Assembly: GCA_002084425.1 (NCBI GenBank)
Contig: NBLN01000002.1
Location: 62,001-126,000 of the forward strand
DNA length: 64,000 nucleotides
Direction of reading: 5' to 3'
Origin: Desulfobacteraceae bacterium 4572_130
Lineage (GTDB): Bacteria > Desulfobacterota > Desulfobacteria > Desulfobacterales > Desulfobacteraceae
The translations under genes and the position numbers were made by a program. Below are positions 54,467-62,995 of this stretch, piece after piece (the stretch's first letter is position 1; every line of letters begins with the position of its first letter). A model generated the notes under the pieces. The model saw nothing but the letters and a program-made list of their open reading frames with translations. It was not told the origin of the DNA and did not search any database.

Positions 54467-55792
54467 ATGGCAAAACATAAAACTCCTCTTTTGGACCAGT
54501 TGGAGTCTGGACCTTGGCCGAGTTTTGTTTCTGATTTAAAGCACCAAGCAGAAGTCAGAGCAAAAAATGAAGAAGGTATTGAATTCCAGATCCCACAAGA
54601 TTGCGTAGAAGATCTGCTTGGAGTTCTGGAACTTTCTTACAAACATGGAAGAACTCACTGGAAACATGGTGGAATTGTTGGTGTGTTTGGTTATGGCGGT
54701 GGTGTAATTGGAAGATATTGTGACCAACCTGCGTTGTTTCCAGGTGTTGAGCATTTCCATACAATGCGTGTTTCTCAGCCTGCTGGGAAGTATTATACCA
54801 CAGAGTATCTTAGAAATATTATGAAGTTGTGGGATTTAAGAGGTAGTGGTGTTACAAATATGCATGGTTCCACAGGAGATATTATTTTACTTGGAACAAC
54901 AACACCACAACTTGAGGAAATTTTTTATGAGTTAACTCATAATTTAAATCAGGATCTTGGTGGATCAGGTTCAAATCTTAGAACACCTGCAGATTGTCTT
55001 GGTTCTTCAAGATGTGAATATGCTTGTTATGATTCCCAAGCTTTATGTCATTTTTTAACTAATGAATATCAAGATGAACTTCATCGTCCTGCATTCCCTT
55101 ACAAATTTAAATTTAAATTTGATGCCTGTCCCAACGGATGTGTTGCATCTATTGCTCGTTCAGACATGTCTTTTATTGGTACATGGAAAGATGATATTCA
55201 AATTGATCAAGATGCTGTAAATAAATATGTTGAAAATGATTCTGCATATCCTTCAAATGCTGGTGCCCATAAAAATAGAGATTGGGGTCCATTTGACATT
55301 CAAAAAGAAGTTATTAATCTTTGTCCAACAGGTTGCATGAGCTTTGAAAATAAACAGCTTACAATTGACAATGCAAACTGTACCCGTTGCATGCATTGTA
55401 TTAATACAATGCCAAGAGCCTTAAAACCAGGTAAGGAAAAAGGATGTTCTATTCTTTGTGGTGCAAAAGCACCAATTCTTGATGGTGCTCAAATGGGTTC
55501 TCTTCTTGTTCCATTTGTTGAGGTTAATCCTGACAATGATTATCAAGCTATTACAGAAGTTATTGAAAATATCTGGGATTGGTGGATGGAAGAAGGCAAT
55601 AACCGTGAAAGACTTGGAGAACTGATAATGCGTCAGGGATTCCAGAGACTTCTTGAAGTTACAGGCATTAAGGCTGCTCCTCAGCATGTACAATATCCAA
55701 GAACCAATCCATATATTTTCTGGAAAGAAGAAGAGGTTCCTGGCGGCTGGGAACGTGACGTTGAAGAATATAGAAAACATCACCTGAGATAA
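54467..55792 (+). CDS. dsrA: Dissimilatory sulfite reductase alpha subunit
   Basis: With DsrB it reduces sulfite in the last stage of sulfate respiration. Siroheme/[4Fe-4S] ligands are seen in GSSRCEYACYDSQ and CPNGCVASIARSDM; a ferredoxin insert gives CPTGCMSF and CTRCMHCINTMP. 441 residues is normal. Tight SD (GGAGG). The gene starts the dsrA-dsrB-dsrD-dsrN unit; dsrB follows 15 bases later. Confidence 0.98.
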   Translation: MAKHKTPLLDQLESGPWPSFVSDLKHQAEVRAKNEEGIEFQIPQDCVEDLLGVLELSYKHGRTHWKHGGIVGVFGYGGGVIGRYCDQPALFPGVEHFHTMRVSQPAGKYYTTEYLRNIMKLWDLRGSGVTNMHGSTGDIILLGTTTPQLEEIFYELTHNLNQDLGGSGSNLRTPADCLGSSRCEYACYDSQALCHFLTNEYQDELHRPAFPYKFKFKFDACPNGCVASIARSDMSFIGTWKDDIQIDQDAVNKYVENDSAYPSNAGAHKNRDWGPFDIQKEVINLCPTGCMSFENKQLTIDNANCTRCMHCINTMPRALKPGKEKGCSILCGAKAPILDGAQMGSLLVPFVEVNPDNDYQAITEVIENIWDWWMEEGNNRERLGELIMRQGFQRLLEVTGIKAAPQHVQYPRTNPYIFWKEEEVPGGWERDVEEYRKHHLR

Positions 55793-55807
55793 GGAGGAAA
55801 AATAACA

Positions 55808-56956
55808 ATGGCATTTATATCATCTGGATATAATCCAGACAAACCGATGGAAGACAGAATTACAGACATCGGTCCAAGAAAATATGATGAATTTTATCCT
55901 TCTGTAATTGCAAAGAACAAAGGCAAATGGTCTCACCATGAGATTCTTGAAGCTGGAGTTATAGTACATGTTGCAGAATCAGGAGATGAAGTTTATACAG
56001 TTAGAGTGGGTGGTTGTCGTTTAATGACTACAACCCATCTTGAAGAAATATGTCAAATTGCGGATAAGCACTGTGATGGACATGTTCGTTTTACAACAAG
56101 AAATAATGTTGAATTTATGGTTGATTCTAAGGACAAGGTTGAACCTTTAAAAAATGATCTTGCATCCAGAATATTTTCAGGTGGAAGTCAAAAATTTCCC
56201 ATTGGTGGAACAGGAGCAGGTATTACAAATATTGTACATACTCAGGGCTGGATTCACTGCCATACACCTGCAACAGATGCTTCAGGTACAGTAAAAGCTA
56301 CTATGGATGAAGTTTTTGAAGATTTTCAAAGCATGAGACTTCCTGCAAAATTAAGAATTTCAATGGCATGCTGCCTTAATATGTGCGGTGCTGTTCATTG
56401 TTCTGATATTGCTATACTTGGTTATCATAGAAAACCACCAATGCTTGATCATGAATATCTTGATAAAATTTGTGAAATACCATTGGCGATTAAAGCATGT
56501 CCCACAGCAGCAATAAGACCTGCTAAAACTAAACTTGCAGATGGAACAGAAGTTAAAACAGTTGCAGTAAAGAATGAAAGATGTATGTTTTGCGGTAACT
56601 GCTATACAATGTGTCCTTCCATGCCTCTTGCTGATACAGAAGGTGATGGTATAGTTCTTATGGCTGGTGGAAAAGTTTCCAATAGAATAAGTCATCCAAA
56701 GTTCTCTAAAGTTGTTGTGGCATTTATTCCTAATGACATGCCAAGATGGCCATCAATGACAGATGCTATTAAAAAAATGATTAATGCATATTCCAATGGT
56801 GCTAATAAATATGAAAGACTTGGTGATTGGGCTGAAAGAATTGGCTGGGAAAAATTCTTTGAAGTATGTGAACTTGATTTTAGTCATCATCTTATTGATG
56901 ATTTCCGTCAACAAGCATATATGTCATGGCGTCAATCAACTCAGTTTAAGTTCTAG
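55808..56956 (+). CDS. dsrB: Dissimilatory sulfite reductase beta subunit
   Basis: Beta partner of DsrA, cytosolic alpha2beta2 complex. [18 protein letters not shown] holds the catalytic siroheme-[4Fe-4S] ligands, CPTAAIRP and [12 protein letters not shown] form the ferredoxin domain. 382 residues is normal. GGAGG SD six to ten bases upstream. A hairpin lies between dsrB and dsrD. Confidence 0.98.
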   Translation: MAFISSGYNPDKPMEDRITDIGPRKYDEFYPSVIAKNKGKWSHHEILEAGVIVHVAESGDEVYTVRVGGCRLMTTTHLEEICQIADKHCDGHVRFTTRNNVEFMVDSKDKVEPLKNDLASRIFSGGSQKFPIGGTGAGITNIVHTQGWIHCHTPATDASGTVKATMDEVFEDFQSMRLPAKLRISMACCLNMCGAVHCSDIAILGYHRKPPMLDHEYLDKICEIPLAIKACPTAAIRPAKTKLADGTEVKTVAVKNERCMFCGNCYTMCPSMPLADTEGDGIVLMAGGKVSNRISHPKFSKVVVAFIPNDMPRWPSMTDAIKKMINAYSNGANKYERLGDWAERIGWEKFFEVCELDFSHHLIDDFRQQAYMSWRQSTQFKF

Positions 56957-56990
56957 AAAATTTTAAAAACTTTTATAACTGATTAATATT

Positions 56991-57031
56991 TTAAAGCTGG
57001 AACAATTAATAAATAATTGCTCCAGCTTTAA
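56991..57031 (+). terminator. Hairpin between dsrB and dsrD, possible partial terminator
   Basis: TTAAAGCTGGA (56991-57001) pairs with TCCAGCTTTAA (57021-57031), and an inner CAATTA / TAATTG continues the stem after one mismatch; a short T-run follows. Such a structure can stop or pause RNA polymerase or protect the dsrAB mRNA end, so that dsrD-dsrN is made at a lower level. Confidence 0.6.
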
Positions 57032-57059
57032 ATTTTTAAGTAAGAAAGGTGATAAAATC

Positions 57060-57317
57060 ATGAGTGAACTTCTTAGTAATAAAGAACTTGCAAATAAAAC
57101 TGTTGTTGATTTTTTAAAGAAAAAAGAAAAAACAAAAACAAAATTTTATTTTAATGATCTTTGCAAACTTTTTCCAGATGACAAACCAAGACAAATTAAA
57201 AAAATTATAAATGTAATGGTAACAGATGAAATTCTTGAGTATTGGTCAAGTGGTTCTACAACTATGTATGGTCTTAAAGGTGCTGGAAAACAAGCTGCAG
57301 CTGAAGGTGAAAAATAA
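57060..57317 (+). CDS. dsrD: DsrD, small winged-helix sulfite reduction protein
   Basis: 85 residues, a little longer than the usual 78. The segments KELANKTVVDFLKK and FNDLCKLFPDDKPRQIKKI, then GSTTMYGLKGAGKQ, match DsrD. DsrD is reported to stimulate DsrAB activity. SD AAGGTGAT. The last codons (GAAGGTGAAAAATAA) also act as the ribosome-binding site and start region of dsrN. Confidence 0.95.
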   Translation: MSELLSNKELANKTVVDFLKKKEKTKTKFYFNDLCKLFPDDKPRQIKKIINVMVTDEILEYWSSGSTTMYGLKGAGKQAAAEGEK

Positions 57318-58798
57318 TAGAAAATAAAAGCAAAAGAATATTAGCATCTAGAATTCCAGGTCTTGTAATTGCTGGGTTATGTGGTGGTTCTGGCAAAACT
57401 GTAATATCAATAGGTGTTATAGCAGCATTAAAAAAATGGGGTATAAAAGTAGCTCCATTTAAAAAAGGTCCTGATTATATTGATGCCGGCTGGCTTGCCT
57501 TTGCAGCCGGTAGGCCATGCTATAATCTTGACACATTTCTTTGTAATCAATCCCAGGTAAAAAACTCATTTCAAAAAAATTCAGCAAATTCTGATATTGC
57601 AATTATTGAGGGTAATCGCGGGCTTTATGATGGTATTGACCTTGATGGTAGAACCAGTACTGCTGAAATTGCAAAACTTTTAAATATTCCTGTTCTTCTA
57701 ATTCTCGACTGTACTAAAAGTACTCGCACTATGGCAGCTCTTTTAATGGGGTGTCTTCATTTTGATCCTCATGTTAATATTATTGGGGTTGTTCTTAATC
57801 GTGTTGCAGGAAAAAGACATGAAAATAAAGTTCAAGATAATATTAGAAAATTCTGTAATATTCCTGTTTTTGGCTCCATCCCAAAACTTAAATCAAAAAA
57901 TTTTCCTGAAAGACATATGGGACTTGTTCCCTGTGAAGAACATTCGCTTGCCATTTTTTCCCTAAAATCTGCTGTAAAAATTGCACAAGATAATATTGAT
58001 CTTGATCTAATATTAAAAACATGTGCTACAATATCAAAAAATCAGATTGTTGAACATAACAATATTCAAAGCAATGAATCAAACAACATATCATTAAAAC
58101 CTGAAACAGATAATAATTTTTTAACTCCTTGTTCTTCTGTTAAATATAGTAATACTCCTGTTATTGGTGTTATAAAAGATTCAGCATTTCAATTTTATTA
58201 TCCAGATAATTTAGAAGCCCTTATAAAAAAAGGGGCAAAAATTAAATTTATAAGCCCTCTTAAAGAAAAAACCATACCAAAGGTAAATGCTATTTATATG
58301 GGGGGGGGGTTTCCTGAAACCCATGCACAAAAACTTACACAAAATTTGGAATTTCGAAAAAATCTTAGACAACTTGCAAAACAAGGTCTTCCTATATATG
58401 CAGAATGTGGTGGATTTATTTTTTTAGGGCAGAGTATTAAAATCCTTGATGGCAAAGTTTTTCCCATGACAGGCGTTTTCCCTGTGGATTTCGGGTTTTC
58501 TAAAAGACCTGTGGGGCATGGATATACAAAAGTTAAAGTTGTTCATGACAATCCTTTTTTTACAAAAGGACAAGTTATTAAAGGTCATGAATTTAGATAT
58601 TCCAGTATTTTAAATATTGATTTTAAAGAAAAAGATATGGCATTTAAAATGGAGCGGGGTAAGGGAATTATTAATAAAATGGATGGATTATGTAAAAAAA
58701 ATGTTCTTGCAACTTATACCCATATACTTGCAACAGGCACATCAGCCTGGGCTGATGGTTTTATTAAAAAAATCCTTGAATTTATGAAAACAAGCTAG
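57317..58798 (+). CDS. dsrN: DsrN, siroheme amidase of the cobyrinate a,c-diamide synthase family; probable ATA start
   Basis: DsrN amidates siroheme with glutamine to give the siroamide of DsrAB. The frame is open from 57311, with a P-loop at GLVIAGLCGGSGKTVIS, APFKKGPDYIDAGW, EGNRGLYDG, then in the glutamine amidotransferase half AECGGFIFLGQS (Cys nucleophile) and the late histidine THILATGTSAWAD. A start at the first ATG (57731) would delete the P-loop. No ATG, GTG or TTG lies between the upstream TGA (57308) and the P-loop. The SD AAGGTGA (57304-57310) has ATA six bases later at 57317. About 493 residues, typical. A ten-G run is at 58300-58309. Confidence 0.88.
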   Translation: MENKSKRILASRIPGLVIAGLCGGSGKTVISIGVIAALKKWGIKVAPFKKGPDYIDAGWLAFAAGRPCYNLDTFLCNQSQVKNSFQKNSANSDIAIIEGNRGLYDGIDLDGRTSTAEIAKLLNIPVLLILDCTKSTRTMAALLMGCLHFDPHVNIIGVVLNRVAGKRHENKVQDNIRKFCNIPVFGSIPKLKSKNFPERHMGLVPCEEHSLAIFSLKSAVKIAQDNIDLDLILKTCATISKNQIVEHNNIQSNESNNISLKPETDNNFLTPCSSVKYSNTPVIGVIKDSAFQFYYPDNLEALIKKGAKIKFISPLKEKTIPKVNAIYMGGGFPETHAQKLTQNLEFRKNLRQLAKQGLPIYAECGGFIFLGQSIKILDGKVFPMTGVFPVDFGFSKRPVGHGYTKVKVVHDNPFFTKGQVIKGHEFRYSSILNIDFKEKDMAFKMERGKGIINKMDGLCKKNVLATYTHILATGTSAWADGFIKKILEFMKTS

Positions 58799-58821
58799 AA
58801 ATTATTTTTACTATACATATC

Positions 58822-58863
58822 AAAAAAGGCATTTTCTAATGTTAACAGAAAATGCCCTTTTTG
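58822..58863 (+). terminator. Terminator at the end of the dsr operon
   Basis: AAAAAAGGCATTTTCT (58822-58837) folds onto AGAAAATGCCCTTTTTT with one bulge, followed by Ts. It begins about 24 bases after the dsrN stop. Confidence 0.8.
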
Positions 58864-58895
58864 ATTGATATTATAAATTTTATATAACTCTATAT

Positions 58896-59366
58896 TTATT
58901 TTGCTGTTTTGGGATGACAAGTTTTACAAGATACAGGAGCAGCCTTTGGATTTTCTTTTTTGTATCCTTTCTCTTTATTATGATCTTTGTGACATCCTTT
59001 ACAATTTGCGTGAATTGCATTTTCATAGTATTTTTTAATCTTTTCTTTCTTAGAAATCTTTTCATCTTTTTTCTTTTTTGTTTCTTTATGACATTCTATA
59101 CACCTTTGAACATCATCTCCCATTTTAAGATCATTAAGTGGTTTACCATCTTTATCATGGTGACATTCACCACATTCAGCCTTATAATCTGTTGAATGCT
59201 TTTTATGGGAAAAAGTAACTATACCTTTTTTATGCTTTTTATATTCTTTTGCTTTCATTTTAAAGGAATCTTCAACTTTAGTACCTGCATAAAGAGAATT
59301 TGAGGCAAAAGCAAAAACAAGAGCAAGACCTATAATCAATAAAAACCCTAATATTTTTTTATTCAT
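58896..59366 (-). CDS. Tetrahaem cytochrome c3 family protein
   Basis: 156 residues with an N-terminal signal peptide (hydrophobic to about residue 27, ending SLYAG), so periplasmic. Four haem motifs CGECHH, CIECHK, CKGCHK and CKTCHP with the His ligand pattern VTFSHKKHSTDYK near the start identify a class III cytochrome. Lys-rich, as is usual for hydrogenase-linked carriers. It faces the dsr operon tail to tail and is probably monocistronic. It carries electrons from hydrogenases or formate dehydrogenases to membrane complexes. Confidence 0.93.
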   Translation of the reverse strand: MNKKILGFLLIIGLALVFAFASNSLYAGTKVEDSFKMKAKEYKKHKKGIVTFSHKKHSTDYKAECGECHHDKDGKPLNDLKMGDDVQRCIECHKETKKKKDEKISKKEKIKKYYENAIHANCKGCHKDHNKEKGYKKENPKAAPVSCKTCHPKTAK

Positions 59367-59704
59367 AATTTTTTTACTCCTTTATTTCATATGAATTCAT
59401 TAAATAATTATTTTAATATTAATATCTTAAAAATTAAAGTATATATAATAAGCCAATTTATTTGTGTCAATAATAAAAAATAAGTGTGCTGATTCAATTA
59501 ATATATGTTTGAAAGGAAGAATATTTTAAGGGGTTTAAATAAATATATTTTTTTTAAACAATAACCATAAACTACTGTTAATACTGATGTCTTTTTTTGT
59601 CCAAATTTTTCTTATGACAGTTAGTGAGATTAGTCTTAAATAGAATTTTTTTTTTATAAACTGTAAGAAAAAGAAAGGCAATATTATTTTTGTTTTCATT
59701 AATA

Positions 59705-59733
59705 TTGACAAATTTATCTTATAAAGATATAAA
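59705..59733 (+). promoter_or_regulatory. Promoter-like sequence at the left edge of repeat D
   Basis: TTGACA (59705-59710), spacer of 17, TATAAA (59728-59733); near perfect. It points toward the tRNA genes 250 bases away. The TATAAA lies in the repeat D start that is shared with 8338. Confidence 0.45.
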
Positions 59734-59876
59734 AATTTTCTGATTTAATAATATAGGGAATTTTATTTTATTATTAAATCAATGTATTTTTTATCTATTT
59801 TATATTTTAACCATAAAAGGCACGGAATCACACGGAAAAGATTTTATATTTTTTCGTGTTTTTTATGGTTAAAGTT
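59728..59876 (+). repeat. Repeat D copy with complete hairpin
   Basis: AACCATAAAAGGCACG (59809-59824) pairs with CGTGTTTTTTATGGTT (59855-59870) over 16 positions when two G-U pairs are allowed. The left part matches 8338-8400 and the partial copy at 39513-39562. Confidence 0.7.
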
Positions 59877-59888
59877 TATAGTTTAACT

Positions 59889-59979
59889 GAGACCTTTGGA
59901 TAAAAGAGAACAAGCTCTATTTATTAGGTATTTACAAACATTTTTTTTATACAAAATGCGTTTGTGCAAAGGTTCTTAA
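59889..59979 (+). mobile_element. Repeat A, shortened copy beside tRNA-Gly
   Basis: Begins GAGACCTTTGGATAAAAG and ends GTTTGTGCAAAGGTTCTT; contains TATTTACAAACATTTTTTT as in 24315-24509. It looks like an internally deleted element that kept both ends. Five bases separate it from tRNA-Gly. Confidence 0.6.
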
Positions 59980-59983
59980 CTGA

Positions 59984-60058
59984 GCGGGAATAACTCAGTG
60001 GTAGAGTGCGACCTTGCCAAGGTCGAAGTCGCGGGTTCAAATCCCGTTTCCCGCTCCA
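59984..60058 (+). tRNA. tRNA-Gly (anticodon GCC)
   Basis: Acceptor GCGGGAA pairs with TTCCCGC; the discriminator T and CCA are encoded. Anticodon loop TTGCCAA gives GCC. GGTTCAAATCC is the T-loop arm. Cloverleaf complete. Confidence 0.97.
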
Positions 60059-60077
60059 GATTATTTTTTTAAGATAG

Positions 60078-60152
60078 GGCGGCTTGGCCAAGTGGTAAGG
60101 CAGCGGCCTGCAAAGCCGTTATTCTCCGGTTCGAATCCGGAAGCCGCCTCCA
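60078..60152 (+). tRNA. tRNA-Cys (anticodon GCA)
   Basis: Acceptor GGCGGCT pairs with AGCCGCC; discriminator T and encoded CCA follow. Anticodon loop CTGCAAA gives GCA. GGTTCGAATCC is the T arm. It is 19 bases after tRNA-Gly, so they are probably co-transcribed. Confidence 0.97.
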
Positions 60153-60160
60153 TAATAACT

Positions 60161-60209
60161 TGTATAGCCAGACTAAAATTATTAAGTATCTGATCCTAGC
60201 AAAGGATAA
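60161..60209 (-). repeat. Repeat E copy 2
   Basis: On the minus strand: ATCCTTTGCTAGGATCAG then TTAATAATTTTAGTCTGGC. Same family as 32468 and 63149. It directly follows the tRNA pair. Confidence 0.55.
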
Positions 60210-60246
60210 AATATTTATAAATTAAAAAAAACATGATGTTTTATAT

Positions 60247-60286
60247 AAAAAAGGACTTAAGAAAAATTTTTAAGTCCTTTTTTTGT
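60247..60286. terminator. Bidirectional terminator between tRNA-Cys and djlA
   Basis: AAAAAAGGACTTAA and TTAAGTCCTTTTTT form a perfect stem with an A on one side and T-run on the other, so it can end transcription from either side. Confidence 0.8.
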
Positions 60287-60331
60287 TGGTGTTGTTATGA
60301 AAATCAAGGAGCTATTTTTTAAAAAAATAAA

Positions 60332-61093
60332 TTATAGACTTCGTTGTTTTTTAATATTTTCATACGCAGTTTGAATTTCATTAAATTTATCATTAGCAAA
60401 TTTTATAAATTCTTCTGGAAGACCCTTGGAAGCAATTTTATCAGGGTGATATGTTGAAACAAGTCTTCTATATTGTTTTTTTATTTTTTCATTGGAGGAA
60501 TTTTCATCACAGTCAAGTATTGCATAAAATTTGTTTGTTTCTTTGATATATTTTGATTTTAGCCTTGTATAATCAGCATTGGAAAAATTAAATGTTTTTG
60601 CTGCCATTAATAAAAGTACTTCTTCTTGTGGACTTATTAAACCATCTGCTGTAGAAACCCTTAAAAGAATATCCATCATTAGCTCAATTATTTGGGGTTG
60701 TAATTTAAAGACTATATAAAATTGTATTGCAAAATCTTCAAAACTTTCATTGGAGTTAAGAGCTTTTTTAAAAATAATAACAGCACTTTTTTTGTCGCTG
60801 GGATTAAGCTGGAGATCATTTGTCATAAAATTTTCAATTGAGTCTATTTCTTGCTTAGATATATTACCATCAGCTTTTGCTATTTTCGCAAGCATAGAAA
60901 ATGCAGCAATAAAAAATGTCATTTGTTTTTCTTCATCATTTGAAAGCCTGTGTTGTGATTTTACATTAGAGATATGAGCTGATTTTTTATCAAAACTGTG
61001 ACCAAATGCAGCTCCTGCAACAGCTCCAATAGGTCCTCCCAGAGCAAACCCAATTGTACCACCTAACATTTTCCCAAGCCAACCCATAAACAC
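60332..61093 (-). CDS. djlA: DjlA-like TerB/J-domain membrane-anchored co-chaperone
   Basis: 253 residues. A short N-terminal membrane segment rich in Gly (LGGTIGFALGGPIGAVAGAA) anchors it; a TerB-like helical domain spans about 50-180; and the C-terminal J domain carries the HPDK tetrad (STYHPDKIASKGLPEE) that activates DnaK. Order and length match DjlA. It is a single leftward gene. Confidence 0.88.
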   Translation of the reverse strand: MFMGWLGKMLGGTIGFALGGPIGAVAGAAFGHSFDKKSAHISNVKSQHRLSNDEEKQMTFFIAAFSMLAKIAKADGNISKQEIDSIENFMTNDLQLNPSDKKSAVIIFKKALNSNESFEDFAIQFYIVFKLQPQIIELMMDILLRVSTADGLISPQEEVLLLMAAKTFNFSNADYTRLKSKYIKETNKFYAILDCDENSSNEKIKKQYRRLVSTYHPDKIASKGLPEEFIKFANDKFNEIQTAYENIKKQRSL

Positions 61094-61403
61094 TCCTTTT
61101 TAAAAAAATCAAATTTTCTTGTATCAAACCTATAAATTATTATATAAATATCTTCTGATATATTGAAACAATTCTAGTAAGTCAATTCTTACTTGGCTGA
61201 GACTTTTCCACAAATGCATTTTTTATAAAAAAAATTATTGTGCAAAAAGCTTCGGGTGTGTCAATGAATAACTATTATATTTATGCATCTCATGGGAAGA
61301 AAATCTCTATCTTGTTTTAAATGATTTAACTTCAAAATTAGAACTACTATTCTTTAAGAAATCCTTATTAATATAACTTTTTAAAAAAATATAGGAGTAT
61401 AAT
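61094..61403. other. Gene-free stretch with a tiny repeat A derivative
   Basis: Bases about 61199-61252 begin GAGACTTTTCCACAA and end TTGTGCAAAAAGCTT, so they look like the two repeat A ends joined with almost no interior. GGAG (61394-61397) is the SD of the next gene. Nothing else recognised. Confidence 0.45.
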
Positions 61404-61577
61404 ATGGTTGTTTCAAAAGAACTTTTAGAAATACTTGCCTGCCCTAAATGCAAAGGAGATGTTTATATAAATAAAAGCAAAAATGGACTTATATGTGATA
61501 AGTGTGAGCTTATTTATGAAATAAAAGATGATATTCCTATTATGTTAATTGAAGAAGCAAAATCAGTAAAAAAATGA
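61404..61577 (+). CDS. Trm112-like zinc-ribbon small protein
   Basis: 57 residues, MVVSKELLEILACPKCKG, then CDKCELIYEI and DDIPIML; the two CxxC pairs and the IPIML end are the Trm112/YcaR family. Such proteins act as methyltransferase partners or have unknown roles. GGAG sits upstream. The stop overlaps the next start by ATGA, so the pair is co-translated. Confidence 0.88.
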   Translation: MVVSKELLEILACPKCKGDVYINKSKNGLICDKCELIYEIKDDIPIMLIEEAKSVKK

Positions 61578-62098
61578 GTGTTTTAAAAAAGCCCTATAAA
61601 GCAAAATTAATTATTAGTATTTTTATGAATACCAAGGAGATTTTTAATGACATCCTTCCTTTTTTAAAAAAATATTTTGGTGATATTGATATAATAAGTT
61701 CATGGTTTGATTTTAATTATACTAACTATTATTATATGGAAATGGGTTCTCCATTATTTAGACGTGTTATTGTTTTTAAGGATTTAATTGAACAAAATAT
61801 TCTTGCAGAAATTAAGGAAACAACAAATTTTCTAGAAAAAAAATGGAAAAAAAAAGAAAAAAGAAAAATTAATATTGATCCAGGGTTTCTTGTTTTATCA
61901 AGATTTGTTCTTGCTACAGGCAAGGATTATTCTCATAGAATATATCTTGGTAAAAGAATATATGCTGATCTTACCCTTATTTATAAAAATGGTAAATATA
62001 GGACACTTGACTGGACATATCCTGATTATGCCCATGAAAAAATGATAAATTTTTTGGGCAAAGTAAGAAAAAAATATTTTCTTGATTTAAAGAAGTAA
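61574..62098 (+). CDS. DUF4416 family protein
   Basis: 174 residues, no signal peptide. PYKAKLIISIFMN, FDFNYTNYYYMEMG, RKINIDPGFLVLSRFVLAT, and HRIYLGKRIYADLTLIYKN match the DUF4416 layout, whose function is unknown. It is coupled to the Trm112-like gene and followed by yicC after 15 bases, so the set Trm112-DUF4416-yicC-remA-gmk may be one operon. Confidence 0.85.
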   Translation: MSVLKKPYKAKLIISIFMNTKEIFNDILPFLKKYFGDIDIISSWFDFNYTNYYYMEMGSPLFRRVIVFKDLIEQNILAEIKETTNFLEKKWKKKEKRKINIDPGFLVLSRFVLATGKDYSHRIYLGKRIYADLTLIYKNGKYRTLDWTYPDYAHEKMINFLGKVRKKYFLDLKK

Positions 62099-62113
62099 AA
62101 TAAAAGGGTTTAA

Positions 62114-62995
62114 ATGATAAAAAGTATGACAGGCTATGCCCAGGCATCCTATATCAAAAATATGATTAATATAGAAATTGAGATTCGTTCATATAATAGT
62201 AGATATCTTGATATTGTTCTTTATATTCCAAATAAATACATAATGTTTGAACATGGAATAAAAAAAATTATAAAGAAAAATGTTTCCCGGGGGAGGATAG
62301 AAATTCATGTTTCAATAAAAGATGACTCTCAAGAATCTTTTTTGTTTGAAGTAGATGAAAAAAAATTAAAAGCTTATTATAAAGCATTATCTTTTATTAA
62401 GAAATTTTTGTCCATTAAATCTGAAATAACTCTTGACCATCTGCTTGATACCAAAGATATAATAAAACCTCAAAAAGAAAAAATGGATTCTGAACTTATT
62501 GAAAATAATATTTCTATTACTGTTTTTAAAGCCCTTGAAAGTCTTAATAAAATGCGTGAAAAAGAAGGGAGTAATCTTCTTAAAAATATTAATAAGGGTA
62601 TTTTGATTATAAAGAATAAACTAGAAATAATTGAACAATATGCTGATACTATTCCAAAAATTTATAAAAAAAGGCTTAAGGACAAAATTCTAAGTTTAAC
62701 ACAGGGCATTGAAGAATTGGATGATATAAGGATTTATCAGGAAGCAGCAATACTTGCTGAAAAAAGTGATATTTCTGAAGAAATTATACGATCTTATAGT
62801 CATATTAAACAGTTTAGAGAAGTTTTTTCTTCCAAAGAATCCCAGGGGAAAAAACTTAATTTTTTGATTCAGGAATTAAATCGTGAGTTTAATACAATGG
62901 GTTCAAAAGCTGGTAAAGCAGAACTTTGTCATACTGTTGTTGATTTAAAAACTGAATTGGAAAAGATCAGGGAACAAATCCAAAATATTGAATAA
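62114..62995 (+). CDS. yicC: YicC family endoribonuclease
   Basis: 293 residues. MIKSMTGYAQAS, EIRSYNSRYLDI and the C-terminal LIQELNREFNTMGSKAG are diagnostic; the C-terminal DUF1732 region is complete. E. coli YicC is reported to act as an RNase. Position upstream of remA and gmk is the common arrangement. SD AAAAGGG lies 5-10 bases upstream. Confidence 0.95.
   Translation: MIKSMTGYAQASYIKNMINIEIEIRSYNSRYLDIVLYIPNKYIMFEHGIKKIIKKNVSRGRIEIHVSIKDDSQESFLFEVDEKKLKAYYKALSFIKKFLSIKSEITLDHLLDTKDIIKPQKEKMDSELIENNISITVFKALESLNKMREKEGSNLLKNINKGILIIKNKLEIIEQYADTIPKIYKKRLKDKILSLTQGIEELDDIRIYQEAAILAEKSDISEEIIRSYSHIKQFREVFSSKESQGKKLNFLIQELNREFNTMGSKAGKAELCHTVVDLKTELEKIREQIQNIE

Larger units (their letters stand above)
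59367..59983. other. Repeat-rich region between cytochrome c3 and tRNA-Gly
   Basis: No gene. It contains a promoter-like pair TTGACA/TATAAA (59705-59733), repeat D (59728-59876) and the right part of a repeat A element (59889-59979), which ends five bases before tRNA-Gly. The first 300 bases are plain A/T-rich DNA, with the cytochrome gene's upstream region included. Confidence 0.6.

Noticed and set aside
57731-58798. dsrN starting at the first ATG
   Set aside because: It would delete the P-loop and the first 138 residues of a conserved enzyme that is open in frame upstream.
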